A stretch of 42,924 nt of DNA from Gemmatimonadota bacterium (GTDB lineage: Bacteria; Gemmatimonadota; Gemmatimonadetes; Gemmatimonadales; GWC2-71-9). Below, piece by piece: positions 17,051-25,470 of the stretch (position 1 is the first letter of the stretch; the number at the start of each line of letters is the position of its first letter). The notes under the pieces are model-generated. The model saw nothing but the letters and a program-made list of their open reading frames with translations, was not told the origin of the DNA and did not search any database. Location: contig QHTK01000066.1 of the NCBI GenBank assembly GCA_003220795.1, positions 1 to 42,924 on the forward strand. Direction: 5' to 3'. Made by a program: the position numbers and the translations under genes.

Positions 17051-18534
17051 AACACATCTTGGCCCTCGACCAGGGTACGACCAGCTCGCGCGCCATGGTG
17101 TTCGACCACAGCGGGAGCGTGGTTGCGTCGGCGCAGAAGGAGTTCCGCCAGATTTTTCCCAAGCCCGGCTGGGTGGAGCACGATGCGACGGAGATTTGGG
17201 CCACACAGTTGCACACGGCGACGGAAGCGCTCGCCAAGGCGCGTCTGACCGCGCTCGACATCGCCGGCGTAGGGATAACCAATCAGCGAGAAACAACGGT
17301 CGTCTGGAACCGGGACACGGGTGCGCCGGTGCATCACGCCATCGTGTGGCAGGATCGCCGCACGGCCGCCGCCTGCGACCGGTTGAAGGCCCGCGGGCTC
17401 GCGCCGTTGATCAAGCGCAAGACGGGGCTGGTGGTGGACGCGTATTTCTCCGGCACCAAGCTGGAATGGATTCTCCGCAACGTCCCGGGCGCGCGCGCCC
17501 TAGCGAAGGCCGGCAAGCTGGCCTTCGGCACGGTCGATTCGTGGCTGGTGTGGAACCTGACGGGCGGCCGCGTGCACGTGACCGATCCGAGCAACGCGTC
17601 GCGCACGATGCTGTTCAATCTGCGGACCGGGGATTGGGACGACGAGCTGCTGAAGCTGTTCGGCGTACCGCGCTCGGTGCTACCGCACGTGGGCTCATCG
17701 AGCGAAGTGTACGGCGAGACGACGCTGTTCGGCGGTCGCGTCCCGATTGCCGGGATTGCGGGCGACCAGCAGGCGGCGCTGTTCGGCCAGGCGTGCACCC
17801 AGCCCGGCATGGTGAAGAACACGTACGGCACCGGCTGCTTCATGCTCATGAACACGGGCACGAAACCGATTGCGTCCAAGAACAATCTGCTGACGACAGT
17901 GGCGTGGCGGATCGGGAACCGCACCGAGTACGCGCTGGAGGGCAGCATCTTCATTGCGGGAGCGGTGGTGCAATGGCTGCGGGACGGCCTGGGGATCATC
18001 AAGTCGTCGTCGGAAGTCGAGGCGCTGGCCTCGCAGGTGACGGATCCGCAGGGCGTGTATCTGGTCCCCGCATTCGCCGGACTGGGCGCGCCGCACTGGG
18101 ACCAGTACGCGCGCGGCATCCTCGCCGGCGTCACGCGCGGCACGACCGCGGCCCACATCGCGCGCGCGGCGCTCGAGGGGATCGCGTTTCAAGTGGCCGA
18201 CGTGCTGCGTGCGATGGAGGCCGACGCGAAGATCAGGCTGAAGGAGCTGCGCGTGGATGGCGGCGCGTCCGCGAACAACCTGCTGATGCAATTCCAGTCG
18301 AACCTGCTGGGCGTTCCCGTGGTGCGGCCGAAAGTCACCGAGACGACGGCGCTGGGCGCGGCGTACCTGGCAGGGCTGGCCGTCGGCTACTGGAAGGACC
18401 AGAAACAGATCGCGGCGCAGTGGCAGGTGGACCGCCGCTTCACCCCCGCGATGAAGTCCGCTCAGCGCAAGCAGCTCGAGGCCGGCTGGCGCAAGGCGCT
18501 CGAGCGGGCCAAGCGATGGGAAGAGGCGGGCTGA
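17047..18534 (+). CDS. glpK: Glycerol kinase
   Basis: ATP-dependent cytoplasmic kinase that converts glycerol to sn-glycerol 3-phosphate. The 495-residue length is normal for FGGY-family glycerol kinases. Diagnostic segments are [17 protein letters not shown] at the N-terminus, [75 protein letters not shown], and the C-terminal [26 protein letters not shown] and [17 protein letters not shown]. The ATG at 17047 is chosen because it overlaps the glpF stop (ATGA); a GTG 12 nt upstream in frame is less likely. The next gene, nagB, begins 9 bp after the stop, an unusual partner that suggests an operon mixing glycerol and amino-sugar entry into glycolysis. Confidence 0.97.
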   Translation: MKHILALDQGTTSSRAMVFDHSGSVVASAQKEFRQIFPKPGWVEHDATEIWATQLHTATEALAKARLTALDIAGVGITNQRETTVVWNRDTGAPVHHAIVWQDRRTAAACDRLKARGLAPLIKRKTGLVVDAYFSGTKLEWILRNVPGARALAKAGKLAFGTVDSWLVWNLTGGRVHVTDPSNASRTMLFNLRTGDWDDELLKLFGVPRSVLPHVGSSSEVYGETTLFGGRVPIAGIAGDQQAALFGQACTQPGMVKNTYGTGCFMLMNTGTKPIASKNNLLTTVAWRIGNRTEYALEGSIFIAGAVVQWLRDGLGIIKSSSEVEALASQVTDPQGVYLVPAFAGLGAPHWDQYARGILAGVTRGTTAAHIARAALEGIAFQVADVLRAMEADAKIRLKELRVDGGASANNLLMQFQSNLLGVPVVRPKVTETTALGAAYLAGLAVGYWKDQKQIAAQWQVDRRFTPAMKSAQRKQLEAGWRKALERAKRWEEAG

Positions 18535-18543
18535 GGAAGCTCC

Positions 18544-19326
18544 ATGGAAGTCGTCATCAAGCGAGACTACGACCAGATGAGCAAGGCGGCGGCGCAGCTC
18601 GTCGTCGACGTGCTCAACACCAAGCCGAATGCCGTGCTCGGCATGGCCACGGGGTCCACGCCGCTCGGCCTGTATCAGGAGTTGGTGCGCCTGTACAAAG
18701 CCGGGCACGTCGACTTCTCTCGCGTGACGACGTTCAACCTGGACGAGTACGTCGGCCTGCCTGCGAATCACCCCCAGAGCTACCACTACTTCATGCGCGA
18801 GCATTTCTTCCAACACGTGAACATTCCGCAGCACAACATCAACATCCCCTCGGGTACGACCAGCAACTACCCCGCGTTCTGCCAGTGGTACGAGGGGCGC
18901 ATTGCGGAATGCGGCGGGATCGACCTGCAGATCCTGGGCATCGGCTCGGACGGCCACATCGCGTTCAACGAGCCGGGGAGCTCCCTGAGCTCGCGGACGC
19001 GGCTCAAGACGTTGTCCAAGCAGACCATCGACGACAATGCCCGGTTCTTCGAGCGCCGAGAGAGTGTGCCGGTCTACGCGATCACCATGGGGGTCGGGAC
19101 CATCCTCGATGCGCGGCGGTTGGTCCTGGTGGCGAGCGGGAAGACCAAGGCCAAGGCGATCGCCCATGCCGTCGAGGGACCGGTCACCAGCATGGTGACG
19201 GCGAGCGCCATCCAGCTGCACCGTGATGCGACCGTCATCGTCGACGGCGAGGCGGCCGCCGGCCTGACGATGCGCGAGTACTACGAATTCATCTACGCGG
19301 CCAAGCCGGCGGCGCCGAGGGCGTAG
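18544..19326 (+). CDS. nagB: Glucosamine-6-phosphate deaminase
   Basis: Converts glucosamine 6-phosphate to fructose 6-phosphate and ammonia, the last step of amino-sugar catabolism. The 260-residue product matches the usual NagB length. It shows the phosphate loop GMATGSTPLGLYQELVRL, the catalytic NLDEYVGL (Asp67, Glu68) and GIGSDGHIAFNEPGSSL (Asp136, His138, Glu143), followed by SRTRLKTLSKQTIDDNARFF and TMGVGTILDARRLVLVASGKTKAKAI. AGGAAG lies about 6 nt before the ATG. It is tightly spaced after glpK, so probably co-transcribed. No nagA (deacetylase) is in the window. It is followed with no gap by a truncated ABC transporter gene. Confidence 0.96.
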   Translation: MEVVIKRDYDQMSKAAAQLVVDVLNTKPNAVLGMATGSTPLGLYQELVRLYKAGHVDFSRVTTFNLDEYVGLPANHPQSYHYFMREHFFQHVNIPQHNINIPSGTTSNYPAFCQWYEGRIAECGGIDLQILGIGSDGHIAFNEPGSSLSSRTRLKTLSKQTIDDNARFFERRESVPVYAITMGVGTILDARRLVLVASGKTKAKAIAHAVEGPVTSMVTASAIQLHRDATVIVDGEAAAGLTMREYYEFIYAAKPAAPRA

Positions 19327-19587
19327 GTGAGCGATCGTCCGATCATCCGGGTGCAGCACATCGTCAAGTCGTTCGGCACCGTCATGGCCGTCAACGACGT
19401 CTCCTTCGAGGTCCGCCCCGGGGAGATTTTCGCGTGCCTGGGGCCGAACGGCGCCGGCAAGACCACCATCATCAAGATGCTCACCACGCTGTTGCGCCCG
19501 ACGACGGGCGCGCTCGAGCTCGACGGACTCGACGTCACCACGCATCGGACTGAAGTCCGCAAGCGCTTCTCGAAAATCGAGGCTTGA
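19327..19587 (+). pseudogene. Truncated ABC-transporter ATPase (N-terminal part only)
   Basis: The GTG directly after the nagB stop starts an 86-codon frame that is clearly the N-terminus of a drug-export or DrrA/NatA-type ABC ATPase: IIRVQHIVKSFGTVMAVNDVSFEVRPGEIFACLGPNGAGKTTIIKMLTTLLRPTTGALELDGLDV. Walker A is GPNGAGKT. Family members continue for another 200 or so residues (Q loop, ABC signature, Walker B), all missing here. The likeness stops at EVRKRFS, after which four unrelated residues and TGA precede the GH30 gene by one base. The ATPase cannot function, and no permease gene follows. This looks like a deletion or insertion junction near 19570. Its own ribosome binding site (GAGGG) is still present. 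Confidence 0.9.
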
Positions 19588-19588
19588 G

Positions 19589-21013
19589 ATGGCGCGCTAT
19601 TCTGTGCTGCTGCTGCTGCTGCTCGCGAGGAGTGCTCCCTCGCAGACTCGCGCGATCGTTTACACCACGGCCGAGAGCACGAGCTTCCGGCTGACGCCCA
19701 CCGACACGCTGACGTTCAAGCCGTCCGAGCCCACCTCCGAAGCGAACGTGTACGTCTTCGTCGATCCCCGGCAGACATTTCAGCCGTTCCTCGGAATCGG
19801 CGGGGCCCTGACCGATGCAGCAGCGGAGACCTTCGCCAAACTGCCCAGCGCCCGGCAGGAAGAATTGATCACGGCGTACTACAGCACCGACCGGGGGATC
19901 GGGTACACCCTGGCCAGGACCAACATCCACAGCTGCGACTTCTCGAGCGAGAGCTATACCTACGTGGATGAGGGCGACAAGGACCTGAAATCCTTCTCCA
20001 TCGCGCACGACCTGCGGTTCAGGATCCCGCTCATCCGGAGAGCGATGGCCGCCAGCGGGAACCGGCTCAAGCTATTCGCCAGTCCCTGGAGCCCGCCGGC
20101 GTTCATGAAGGACAACCACGACATGCTGCACGGCGGCCACCTGCGCCCCGAGTACGCTCATGCCTGGGCACTTTACTTTGCCAAGTTCATTCAGAGCTAT
20201 CGGAAGGCAGGAGTGCCGGTGTGGGGGATCACCATCCAGAACGAGCCGATGGCCACCCAGAAGTGGGAGTCCTGCGTCTATCAGGCGACGGACGAGCGGG
20301 ACTTTCTCAAGAACCACCTGGGTCCGGTCATGGTGCAGCAGGGGCTCCGCGACGTCAACATCATCGTGTGGGATCATAACCGCGACCTGATCATCCAGCG
20401 GGCACAGACGATCTTCGACGATCCAGACGCCGCCAAGTACGTCTGGGGGATCGGATTTCACTGGTATGAGGATTGGTCGGGTGGACAGCAGATGTACGGC
20501 AATGTGGCGCTGGTGAACCGGCTCTACCCCGACAAACACATCCTCTTTACCGAAGGCACGCCGGCGAGCTTCGATTCGACGGGATATGGACGATGGAGTC
20601 TCGGCGAGGCGTACGGCCGGTCGATGATCAACGATTTCAATTCAGGGACCGAGGGATGGACCGACTGGAACATTCTGCTGGATGAGCGGGGTGGCCCCAA
20701 CCATGTGGGGAATTTCTGCTTTGCACCGATCCATGCCGACACGCGTACCGGCAAACTGATCTACACCAATTCGTACTACTACATAGGCCACTTCTCGAAG
20801 TTCATCCGCGCCGGCGCACGACGGATCCTCGCGTCACCGAGTCGCAGCATGCTGCTCACCACGGGCTTCGTCAACCAAGATGGTACGGTGGCGGTCGTCG
20901 TCATGAACCCGACACCGCGCGGCGGGCAATACTCCTTCGTTGCCGGCTCTTCGTCAGTGGAGATCACCTCGCGGCCACACTCGATCCAGACGGTGGTCTT
21001 CAAGGCTAGGTGA
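19589..21013 (+). CDS. Secreted GH30-family glycosidase (glucosylceramidase or beta-1,6-glucanase type)
   Basis: Retaining glycoside hydrolase of family 30, exported through a signal peptide (residues 1-19, a run of Leu then ARSAPSQ). The 474-residue product has FQPFLGIGGALTDAAAETF, a (beta/alpha)8 barrel with acid/base Glu219 in GITIQNEPMATQKWESC and nucleophile Glu322 in ILFTEGTPASFD. The usual C-terminal beta-sandwich follows (IGHFSKFIRAGARRI, NQDGTVAVVVMNPT, HSIQTVVFK). The substrate is likely beta-1,6-glucan or a glucosylceramide-like glucoside; sequence alone does not decide. GAGG lies 6 nt before the ATG. It directly abuts the broken ABC ATPase, so its present promoter is probably that of the upstream nagB operon or one lost in the rearrangement. 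Confidence 0.93.
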   Translation: MARYSVLLLLLLARSAPSQTRAIVYTTAESTSFRLTPTDTLTFKPSEPTSEANVYVFVDPRQTFQPFLGIGGALTDAAAETFAKLPSARQEELITAYYSTDRGIGYTLARTNIHSCDFSSESYTYVDEGDKDLKSFSIAHDLRFRIPLIRRAMAASGNRLKLFASPWSPPAFMKDNHDMLHGGHLRPEYAHAWALYFAKFIQSYRKAGVPVWGITIQNEPMATQKWESCVYQATDERDFLKNHLGPVMVQQGLRDVNIIVWDHNRDLIIQRAQTIFDDPDAAKYVWGIGFHWYEDWSGGQQMYGNVALVNRLYPDKHILFTEGTPASFDSTGYGRWSLGEAYGRSMINDFNSGTEGWTDWNILLDERGGPNHVGNFCFAPIHADTRTGKLIYTNSYYYIGHFSKFIRAGARRILASPSRSMLLTTGFVNQDGTVAVVVMNPTPRGGQYSFVAGSSSVEITSRPHSIQTVVFKAR

Positions 21014-21032
21014 TAGCCAGAGGGCCCGCCGC

Positions 21033-21200
21033 TCAGGTACGTGTGCGAGCGAGCCGCCACGCCCACACGACCAGCCCGGCACTCAGGGCGACGATGATGA
21101 CATCGCTGGCGAACACGTGAGACCGGTCGATCACTTCCCAGACATGGCCGACGGCGATGACGGCGAACAGCAGGCCGGTCGTGTACAAGTAGGCTTTCAC
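21033..21200 (-). CDS. Small two-helix membrane protein
   Basis: A 55-residue minus-strand frame starting at a GTG (21200) encodes VKAYLYTTGLLFAVIAVGHV, then WEVIDRSHVF and a second hydrophobic stretch DVIIVALSAGLVVWAWRLA before a basic tail (RTRT). Two transmembrane helices with a short polar turn and a positive C-terminus are plain to see, and the codon pattern matches neighbouring genes. An AGG lies about 9 nt before the start. Small membrane proteins with a K(A)YLYTTGLLF opening occur in related soil bacteria, but I cannot name the family. It converges with GH30 (19 bp between stops). The function is unknown. Confidence 0.65.
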   Translation of the reverse strand: MKAYLYTTGLLFAVIAVGHVWEVIDRSHVFASDVIIVALSAGLVVWAWRLARTRT

Positions 21201-21439
21201 TGGCGAGGCCTTTAGTTGTGAACATCACATTCGATAGTTGACAGGCTGCTCAAATACAGAACATGTGTCTCATATCGTCGGCGGGCAACTCATTCCGCCC
21301 GGCGACTAATCTTACGGCACGGTCCCGCTCGGCGGGGGCGGCTCCGCAGCGACCTTCCTCAGCTCCGCAGTCGACCCGGCCCAGGCGCCAAGGGCGGGAC
21401 TTGCCCAAGCGGCTACCTTTGGAGGACGCAAGGGGCATC
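21201..21439. other. Divergent regulatory region before the Tat-enzyme cluster
   Basis: No gene seen. It holds an inverted repeat TGTGA-ACA-TCACA (21217-21229) and, just after it, a perfect TTGACA (21238-21243) on the plus strand without a good -10 at 16-18 bp. They may regulate the small membrane protein, the sugar-enzyme cluster, or both. The half-site TGTGA recurs in the LysR operator at 26355. Confidence 0.3.
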
Positions 21440-22342
21440 ATGACGACATTCAACCGCCGCGAGTTTCTCGAGACTTCCGCGGGCGTCATCGCCGCCGGCA
21501 TGAGTCCGCCGTTGCTCACCCAATCGAAGAAGCCCCTGCGTCTCGGTCTGATTATCGGAATCGGGAACGAGCCCGAGGCGGCGATTGCCAAGGTGCACGA
21601 TCTCGGCCTGCCCACGTGTCAGGTATATGTGGAGGGTTTCGACCCCGGACTGCACACGCGACTGCTGCAGGCTCTGGACCGGCTTCAGATCGAGGCGACG
21701 TCCGTGGTGGTCGGTGGCCCAGGGCGCGAGGTTTGGGATTTTTACGAGGGGCCGCTCACGATCGGCGTGGTTCCGCGAGAGACGCGCGCCGCGCGGATCG
21801 CGCGAATGAAGCAGGGCTCGGATTTTGCCAAGGCATGCGGCATTCCCGCGGTGCAAAGTCACGCCGGGTTCATTCCGGAGAATCCCAACGAACCGGTCTA
21901 CCAAGAGACGGTCGCGGCCATGCGCGAGGTGGTGGAGTACTGCCGGCGCAACGGACAGCAGTTCCGCTATGAAACTGGGCAGGAAACGCCGATTACGCTG
22001 GTGCGCGCGATGCAGGACGTCGGTCTCGACAATCAAGGCGTCAACTTCGATCTCGCGAACCTCATCCTCTATGGCAAAGCCAATCCGGTGGACGCGATCG
22101 AGATCCTCGCGCCACATGTCCAGGGCATCCATGCCAAAGACGGGCTCTGGCCGACGAATCCGAGAGCGTTGGGCAAAGAAGTCCCCATCGGCCGGGGCAA
22201 GGTGGATTTTCCGAGAATCATCGCCCGCTTGAAGCAGCTGAACTACCAGGGGGCAGTCACGATCGAGCGCGAGGTTTCCGGCCCGCAGCAGATCGAGGAC
22301 GTGCGAGCCGCGAAGGCATACCTGGAAGGGCTCATCGGATAA
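21440..22342 (+). CDS. Tat-signal sugar phosphate isomerase/epimerase-like TIM-barrel protein
   Basis: Xylose-isomerase-like TIM-barrel protein (AP-endonuclease family 2 fold) with an export signal. The 300-residue product begins TTFNRREFLETSAGVIAAGM, a twin-arginine motif and hydrophobic stretch. The barrel follows, with conserved metal- or substrate-binding segments SHAGFIPENP, QQFRYETGQETP, GVNFDLANLILYG, GIHAKDGLWP and VTIEREVSGP. Start: ATG 21440 has AGGGG 4 nt before it, with a further GGAGG upstream, and begins the Tat signal; the open frame extends further upstream without homology. It forms an operon with the next two genes, both also exported sugar enzymes. The proteins probably act together on an oxidised sugar in the periplasm. 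The substrate is unknown. Confidence 0.9.
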   Translation: MTTFNRREFLETSAGVIAAGMSPPLLTQSKKPLRLGLIIGIGNEPEAAIAKVHDLGLPTCQVYVEGFDPGLHTRLLQALDRLQIEATSVVVGGPGREVWDFYEGPLTIGVVPRETRAARIARMKQGSDFAKACGIPAVQSHAGFIPENPNEPVYQETVAAMREVVEYCRRNGQQFRYETGQETPITLVRAMQDVGLDNQGVNFDLANLILYGKANPVDAIEILAPHVQGIHAKDGLWPTNPRALGKEVPIGRGKVDFPRIIARLKQLNYQGAVTIEREVSGPQQIEDVRAAKAYLEGLIG

Positions 22343-22354
22343 TTCGGAGGGCGT

Positions 22355-23644
22355 ATGTCACGCGATGCTGACGCACTCGACCGGCGGACGTTCGTGGGCG
22401 CGACGGCTGCCGCCGCGGCGGCCATGTTTATCAAGCCTGAACTGGTGCATGGCACGCGCGCCAATTCGGCCGTCCGCGTCGGCTTGCTCGGCTGCGGGGG
22501 TCGCGGCACGGAAGACGCGTCGAATCTGGTGGACACCGGCGGCGCTCGCGTCGTAGCGCTGGCCGACCTGTTCCCAGACCAGCTCGACGCCGCGCGCGCG
22601 CATTTCGATCAGGTGCAGCAGGCGAAAGGGTTCGCGGCGCTGGATCCGAAGCAGCTCTTCGTCGGCCCGCGCGCCTACGAGCGACTCGCTGCCTCCAAGG
22701 AGGTGGACGCGATTGTCATCGCGACGCCACCCTACTTCCATCCGCAGCACCTCGAAACCGCCGTTGCCGCCGGCAAGCACGTGTATCTGGAGAAGCCGGT
22801 GGCGGTCGACGTCGCCGGCGCGAAACGTGTCATCGAGATTGGCAAACGCGCCCAAGGCAAGGTGAGTCTGGACGTGGGATTCCAGATCCGCGACTGCCCG
22901 CCCTTCGTCGAGCTGGTGCGCCGCATCCACGAGGGCGCGCTGGGCGACATCATCTGCGGTGAAGCCTACTACCTCACCGGGTACATCGATCGCCCCCCCT
23001 GGCCCAACGCCTCGCCGGCCGAGCGCCGGCTGCGGAACTGGGTACGCGACCGCGTGCTCTCCGGTGACATCATCGTGGAGCAGAACATCCACGTGATCGA
23101 CATCTGCAACTGGGTCCTCAAAGCGCATCCCCTGAACGCCACGGCGACGGGGGGACGCCTGGGTCGTCCGGCCGATGACGGCGATTGCTACGGCAACTAT
23201 CACGTCGTGTTCCGCTATCCCGGTAACGTGGACGTCACGTTCAGCTCCACACAATTCGCCAAAGGCTGGTGGGATGTCAGCCAACGATTCTTCGGGACCA
23301 AAGGTACGTCGCTCTCGCCGTACGTCGGTCCGCTCGGCATCTGGGGGGACGAGCCGTGGCAAGCTCCCCTCCCTCCCCCACCGCCGGGTCAGCCCGCTGC
23401 GTTTTCCGTCACGGGCAACTTTACGTCGAACTTGGAGTCCGCCGACCCAGAAAAGAAGAAGGCGTTCATCGAGAGCATCACAAACGGGACCTTCCACAAC
23501 CAGGCAGACAAAGGCGCCGAGTCCGCGCTCTCGTGCATGATGGCGCGCAGCGCCGCGTATACGGGACGCGAGGTGACGTGGGACGAGCTCATGACGTCCC
23601 AGGAAGTCTGGGAGTCCCGACTCGATCTGGACCGGCTGCGGTGA
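22355..23644 (+). CDS. Tat-signal Gfo/Idh/MocA-family oxidoreductase
   Basis: Exported dehydrogenase-like protein with a nucleotide-binding Rossmann domain. The 429-residue product starts with a Tat-like signal (DRRTFVGATAAAAAAMF). It then has VRVGLLGCGGRGTEDASNL (from residue 40), the catalytic-lysine motif YLEKPVAVD (Glu146-Lys147-Pro148) and the second-domain segments LSGDIIVEQNIHVIDICNW and NYHVVFRYPGNVDVTFSSTQF. Tat export would allow secretion with the NAD(P) cofactor already bound, as for glucose-fructose oxidoreductase. GGAGG lies 4 nt before the ATG; spacing to neighbours is 12 and 9 bp. In several phyla such proteins accompany TIM-barrel isomerases in 3-keto-glycoside pathways, which fits here as inference. 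Confidence 0.92.
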   Translation: MSRDADALDRRTFVGATAAAAAAMFIKPELVHGTRANSAVRVGLLGCGGRGTEDASNLVDTGGARVVALADLFPDQLDAARAHFDQVQQAKGFAALDPKQLFVGPRAYERLAASKEVDAIVIATPPYFHPQHLETAVAAGKHVYLEKPVAVDVAGAKRVIEIGKRAQGKVSLDVGFQIRDCPPFVELVRRIHEGALGDIICGEAYYLTGYIDRPPWPNASPAERRLRNWVRDRVLSGDIIVEQNIHVIDICNWVLKAHPLNATATGGRLGRPADDGDCYGNYHVVFRYPGNVDVTFSSTQFAKGWWDVSQRFFGTKGTSLSPYVGPLGIWGDEPWQAPLPPPPPGQPAAFSVTGNFTSNLESADPEKKKAFIESITNGTFHNQADKGAESALSCMMARSAAYTGREVTWDELMTSQEVWESRLDLDRLR

Positions 23645-23653
23645 GGTAGCCTC

Positions 23654-24520
23654 ATGCTCATGACGCGGCGGGATTTTTTGCAGTCATCGTTAGCGGCGGC
23701 TGGAGCTGCAGGTCTTCCCCTTCCGAAGGCGCCGCTCGCGATCAAGAAGGGGCTCGTCTTCGACATGGTGCCCGGCAATCTGCCTTATGCCGACCGCTTC
23801 AAGTTGGTTCGCGACGCGGGCTTTCAAGTTGTGCAGGCGCTCACGGAACCCGACCAGCGCAAAGCGGAAGACATGAAGACAGCCGCGGACGCGGCGACCA
23901 TCCGCATCGATTCAGTGATGAATGTGGATCATTGGCGCTATCCGCTGTCCTCCAGCGATCCCACGGTCGTCGAGAAGAGCCTCAGCGGCATGCGCACGTC
24001 ACTGCAGAACGCGAAACTCTGGGGCGCCGATGCGGTACTGCTCGTCCCTGCGGTGGTGAATCCGCAAACCTCCTATCGCGATGCCTGGACGCGCTCGCAA
24101 GCGCAAGTCCGCAAACTCCTCCCGCTGGCGGAGCAGCTCAAGGTCGTCATCGCGATCGAGGAAGTCTGGAACAGGTTCCTGCTCAGTCCGCTCGAAATGG
24201 CCCAATACATCGGCGAATTTCACAGCCCGTGGATCCGGGCCTGGTTCGATGTCGGCAATGTCGTGCTGTACGGCTATCCCCAGGACTGGATTCGCACCCT
24301 GGGCAAAGCCATCGTCAAGGTCCACCTCAAAGATTTCAAGCGCACGGAGAACGGCTACGCCTGGGTGAACCTCGGCGATGGCGACGTGGACTGGCCCGCG
24401 GTGCGCCAGGCCTTCGCCGACATCGGCTATGACGGCAGCGTCATCGCCGAGCTGGAGCAGGGAGACGAGCAGTACCTGCGCGACGTGAGCCGCAGGATTG
24501 ACCGCCTGCTCCTGGGCTGA
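23654..24520 (+). CDS. Second Tat-signal sugar isomerase/epimerase-like TIM-barrel protein
   Basis: Exported xylose-isomerase-like TIM-barrel protein, 288 residues. The N-terminus (MTRRDFLQSSLAAAGAAGLPLP) is a twin-arginine signal. Conserved barrel-strand ends include DSVMNVDHWRYPLSS, GADAVLLVPAVVNPQTSYRDAW, IAIEEVWNRFLLSP, IRAWFDVGNVVLYGYPQDWI, IVKVHLKDF and NLGDGDVDWPAVRQAF, with a closing VIAELEQGDEQYL. The Glu, Asp, His and Glu residues in these segments are the usual divalent-metal ligands of the fold. ATG 23654 is preferred, with GAGG 7 nt before it; a second ATG 6 nt later is also possible. It is the last gene of the three-gene exported sugar operon and converges closely (6 bp) with a creatininase-family gene. 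Confidence 0.9.
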   Translation: MLMTRRDFLQSSLAAAGAAGLPLPKAPLAIKKGLVFDMVPGNLPYADRFKLVRDAGFQVVQALTEPDQRKAEDMKTAADAATIRIDSVMNVDHWRYPLSSSDPTVVEKSLSGMRTSLQNAKLWGADAVLLVPAVVNPQTSYRDAWTRSQAQVRKLLPLAEQLKVVIAIEEVWNRFLLSPLEMAQYIGEFHSPWIRAWFDVGNVVLYGYPQDWIRTLGKAIVKVHLKDFKRTENGYAWVNLGDGDVDWPAVRQAFADIGYDGSVIAELEQGDEQYLRDVSRRIDRLLLG

Positions 24521-24526
24521 GCCGCC

Positions 24527-25411
24527 TTAGTGTGTGTCGAGCGGATGCTTGCTCCGCTCGTAGAACTCATTTTGCAGGTGCTGGCTCTCCTGGTCCGCTT
24601 TGACCGCGCGGATCGCCTGCACGATCCCATTGATCCACGTCTTCGCCTCGAACTCGCCGAGCTCGCGCGTCGCCGCGGCGCCTTCGCCGGCATAGTGATT
24701 CGGGAAGCGCGCGTACCACCAGATGCCGGTGTAGAGGCCTTCCGGAAGCTTCAGGCGCGCCTGATCGGCACCCGATTCCTGCGGCGCGCGATCCAGGTGC
24801 ACGAGGTCGGGCCGGGCGATCATGCTCATGGACGTTTCGCTCTCGCCGGCGTGCATATCCGTCGCCGGGTTGGACTTGTGCTTGGGTTCGCCCTGTCCGC
24901 TACGCGTGATTCCTAGCACGTACACGACGTAATCATGGGGCGTGTCAAGCTGCGTCTGCGCGAAGTAGGGTAGCAGGCTGTTGTTGCCGCCGTGACCGTT
25001 CACGATGATGATCTTCTGGCAGCCATTGCGCGCCATCTCGTCGGTCGTTTCCTGCAACAATTGCAGCTGCAGTCCCCTGCTGTAGGCCACCGTGCCGGGT
25101 TGGTGCTTTGCTTCGAAGATCTGCCCGAAGTAGTACTCTGGAAACACGACGGCGTATTCCTGCTGGGCGGCATTGAGTGCGACGTAGCGGACGTTGAGCA
25201 GATCGTTGCCCAACGGCAGATGCGCGCCGTGCTTCTCCAGGATGCCGAATGGGAGCAGGCACGTCCCTTGGGCGCGGCCGATGGCGTCGCGGAAGTCGGC
25301 CGCCGTCAGTTCCTCCCAATGGACCGAGGGCTTGCTTTGCACGGCAGGTGACTGCGCCCACACGAGCGAGGCGCAAAGGGCGTTGATAGAGACCAGCAGT
25401 GATTTGTGCAC
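24527..25411 (-). CDS. Secreted creatininase-family amidohydrolase
   Basis: Metal-dependent hydrolase of the creatininase/MftE/ArfB family, here with a signal peptide (HKSLLVSINALCASLVWAQS), which is unusual for a family that is mostly cytoplasmic. The 294-residue product keeps the metal sites: GILEKHGAHLPLGNDLL (Glu, His, Asp), IVNGHGGNNS (His) and HAGESETSMSM (Glu). Start: GTG 25411 with GGAGG 4 nt upstream; longer frames on the same strand lack homology. A TACAAT -10-like box lies at 25444-25439, about 28 nt upstream, without a clear -35. The substrate (cyclic amide or formamide) is unknown. It faces the exported sugar-enzyme operon, so it may act on the same compound. Confidence 0.9.
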   Translation of the reverse strand: MHKSLLVSINALCASLVWAQSPAVQSKPSVHWEELTAADFRDAIGRAQGTCLLPFGILEKHGAHLPLGNDLLNVRYVALNAAQQEYAVVFPEYYFGQIFEAKHQPGTVAYSRGLQLQLLQETTDEMARNGCQKIIIVNGHGGNNSLLPYFAQTQLDTPHDYVVYVLGITRSGQGEPKHKSNPATDMHAGESETSMSMIARPDLVHLDRAPQESGADQARLKLPEGLYTGIWWYARFPNHYAGEGAAATRELGEFEAKTWINGIVQAIRAVKADQESQHLQNEFYERSKHPLDTH

Positions 25412-25470
25412 GTGTCCTCCGCCGCTGATTGGGGGCCAATTGTAGACATTACCCGTATGCTCTGGTGACA

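Noticed and set aside
17695..19545. 616-codon minus-strand frame opposite glpK and nagB
   Set aside because: Both sense genes are certain; the antisense frame has only low-complexity Arg/His/Asp-rich sequence.
19589..19630. CTG run at the GH30 start as a microsatellite
   Set aside because: It simply encodes the poly-leucine core of the signal peptide.
21238..21266. TTGACA as a full promoter for the Tat-enzyme cluster
   Set aside because: No acceptable -10 box lies 16-18 bp downstream (ACATGT region).
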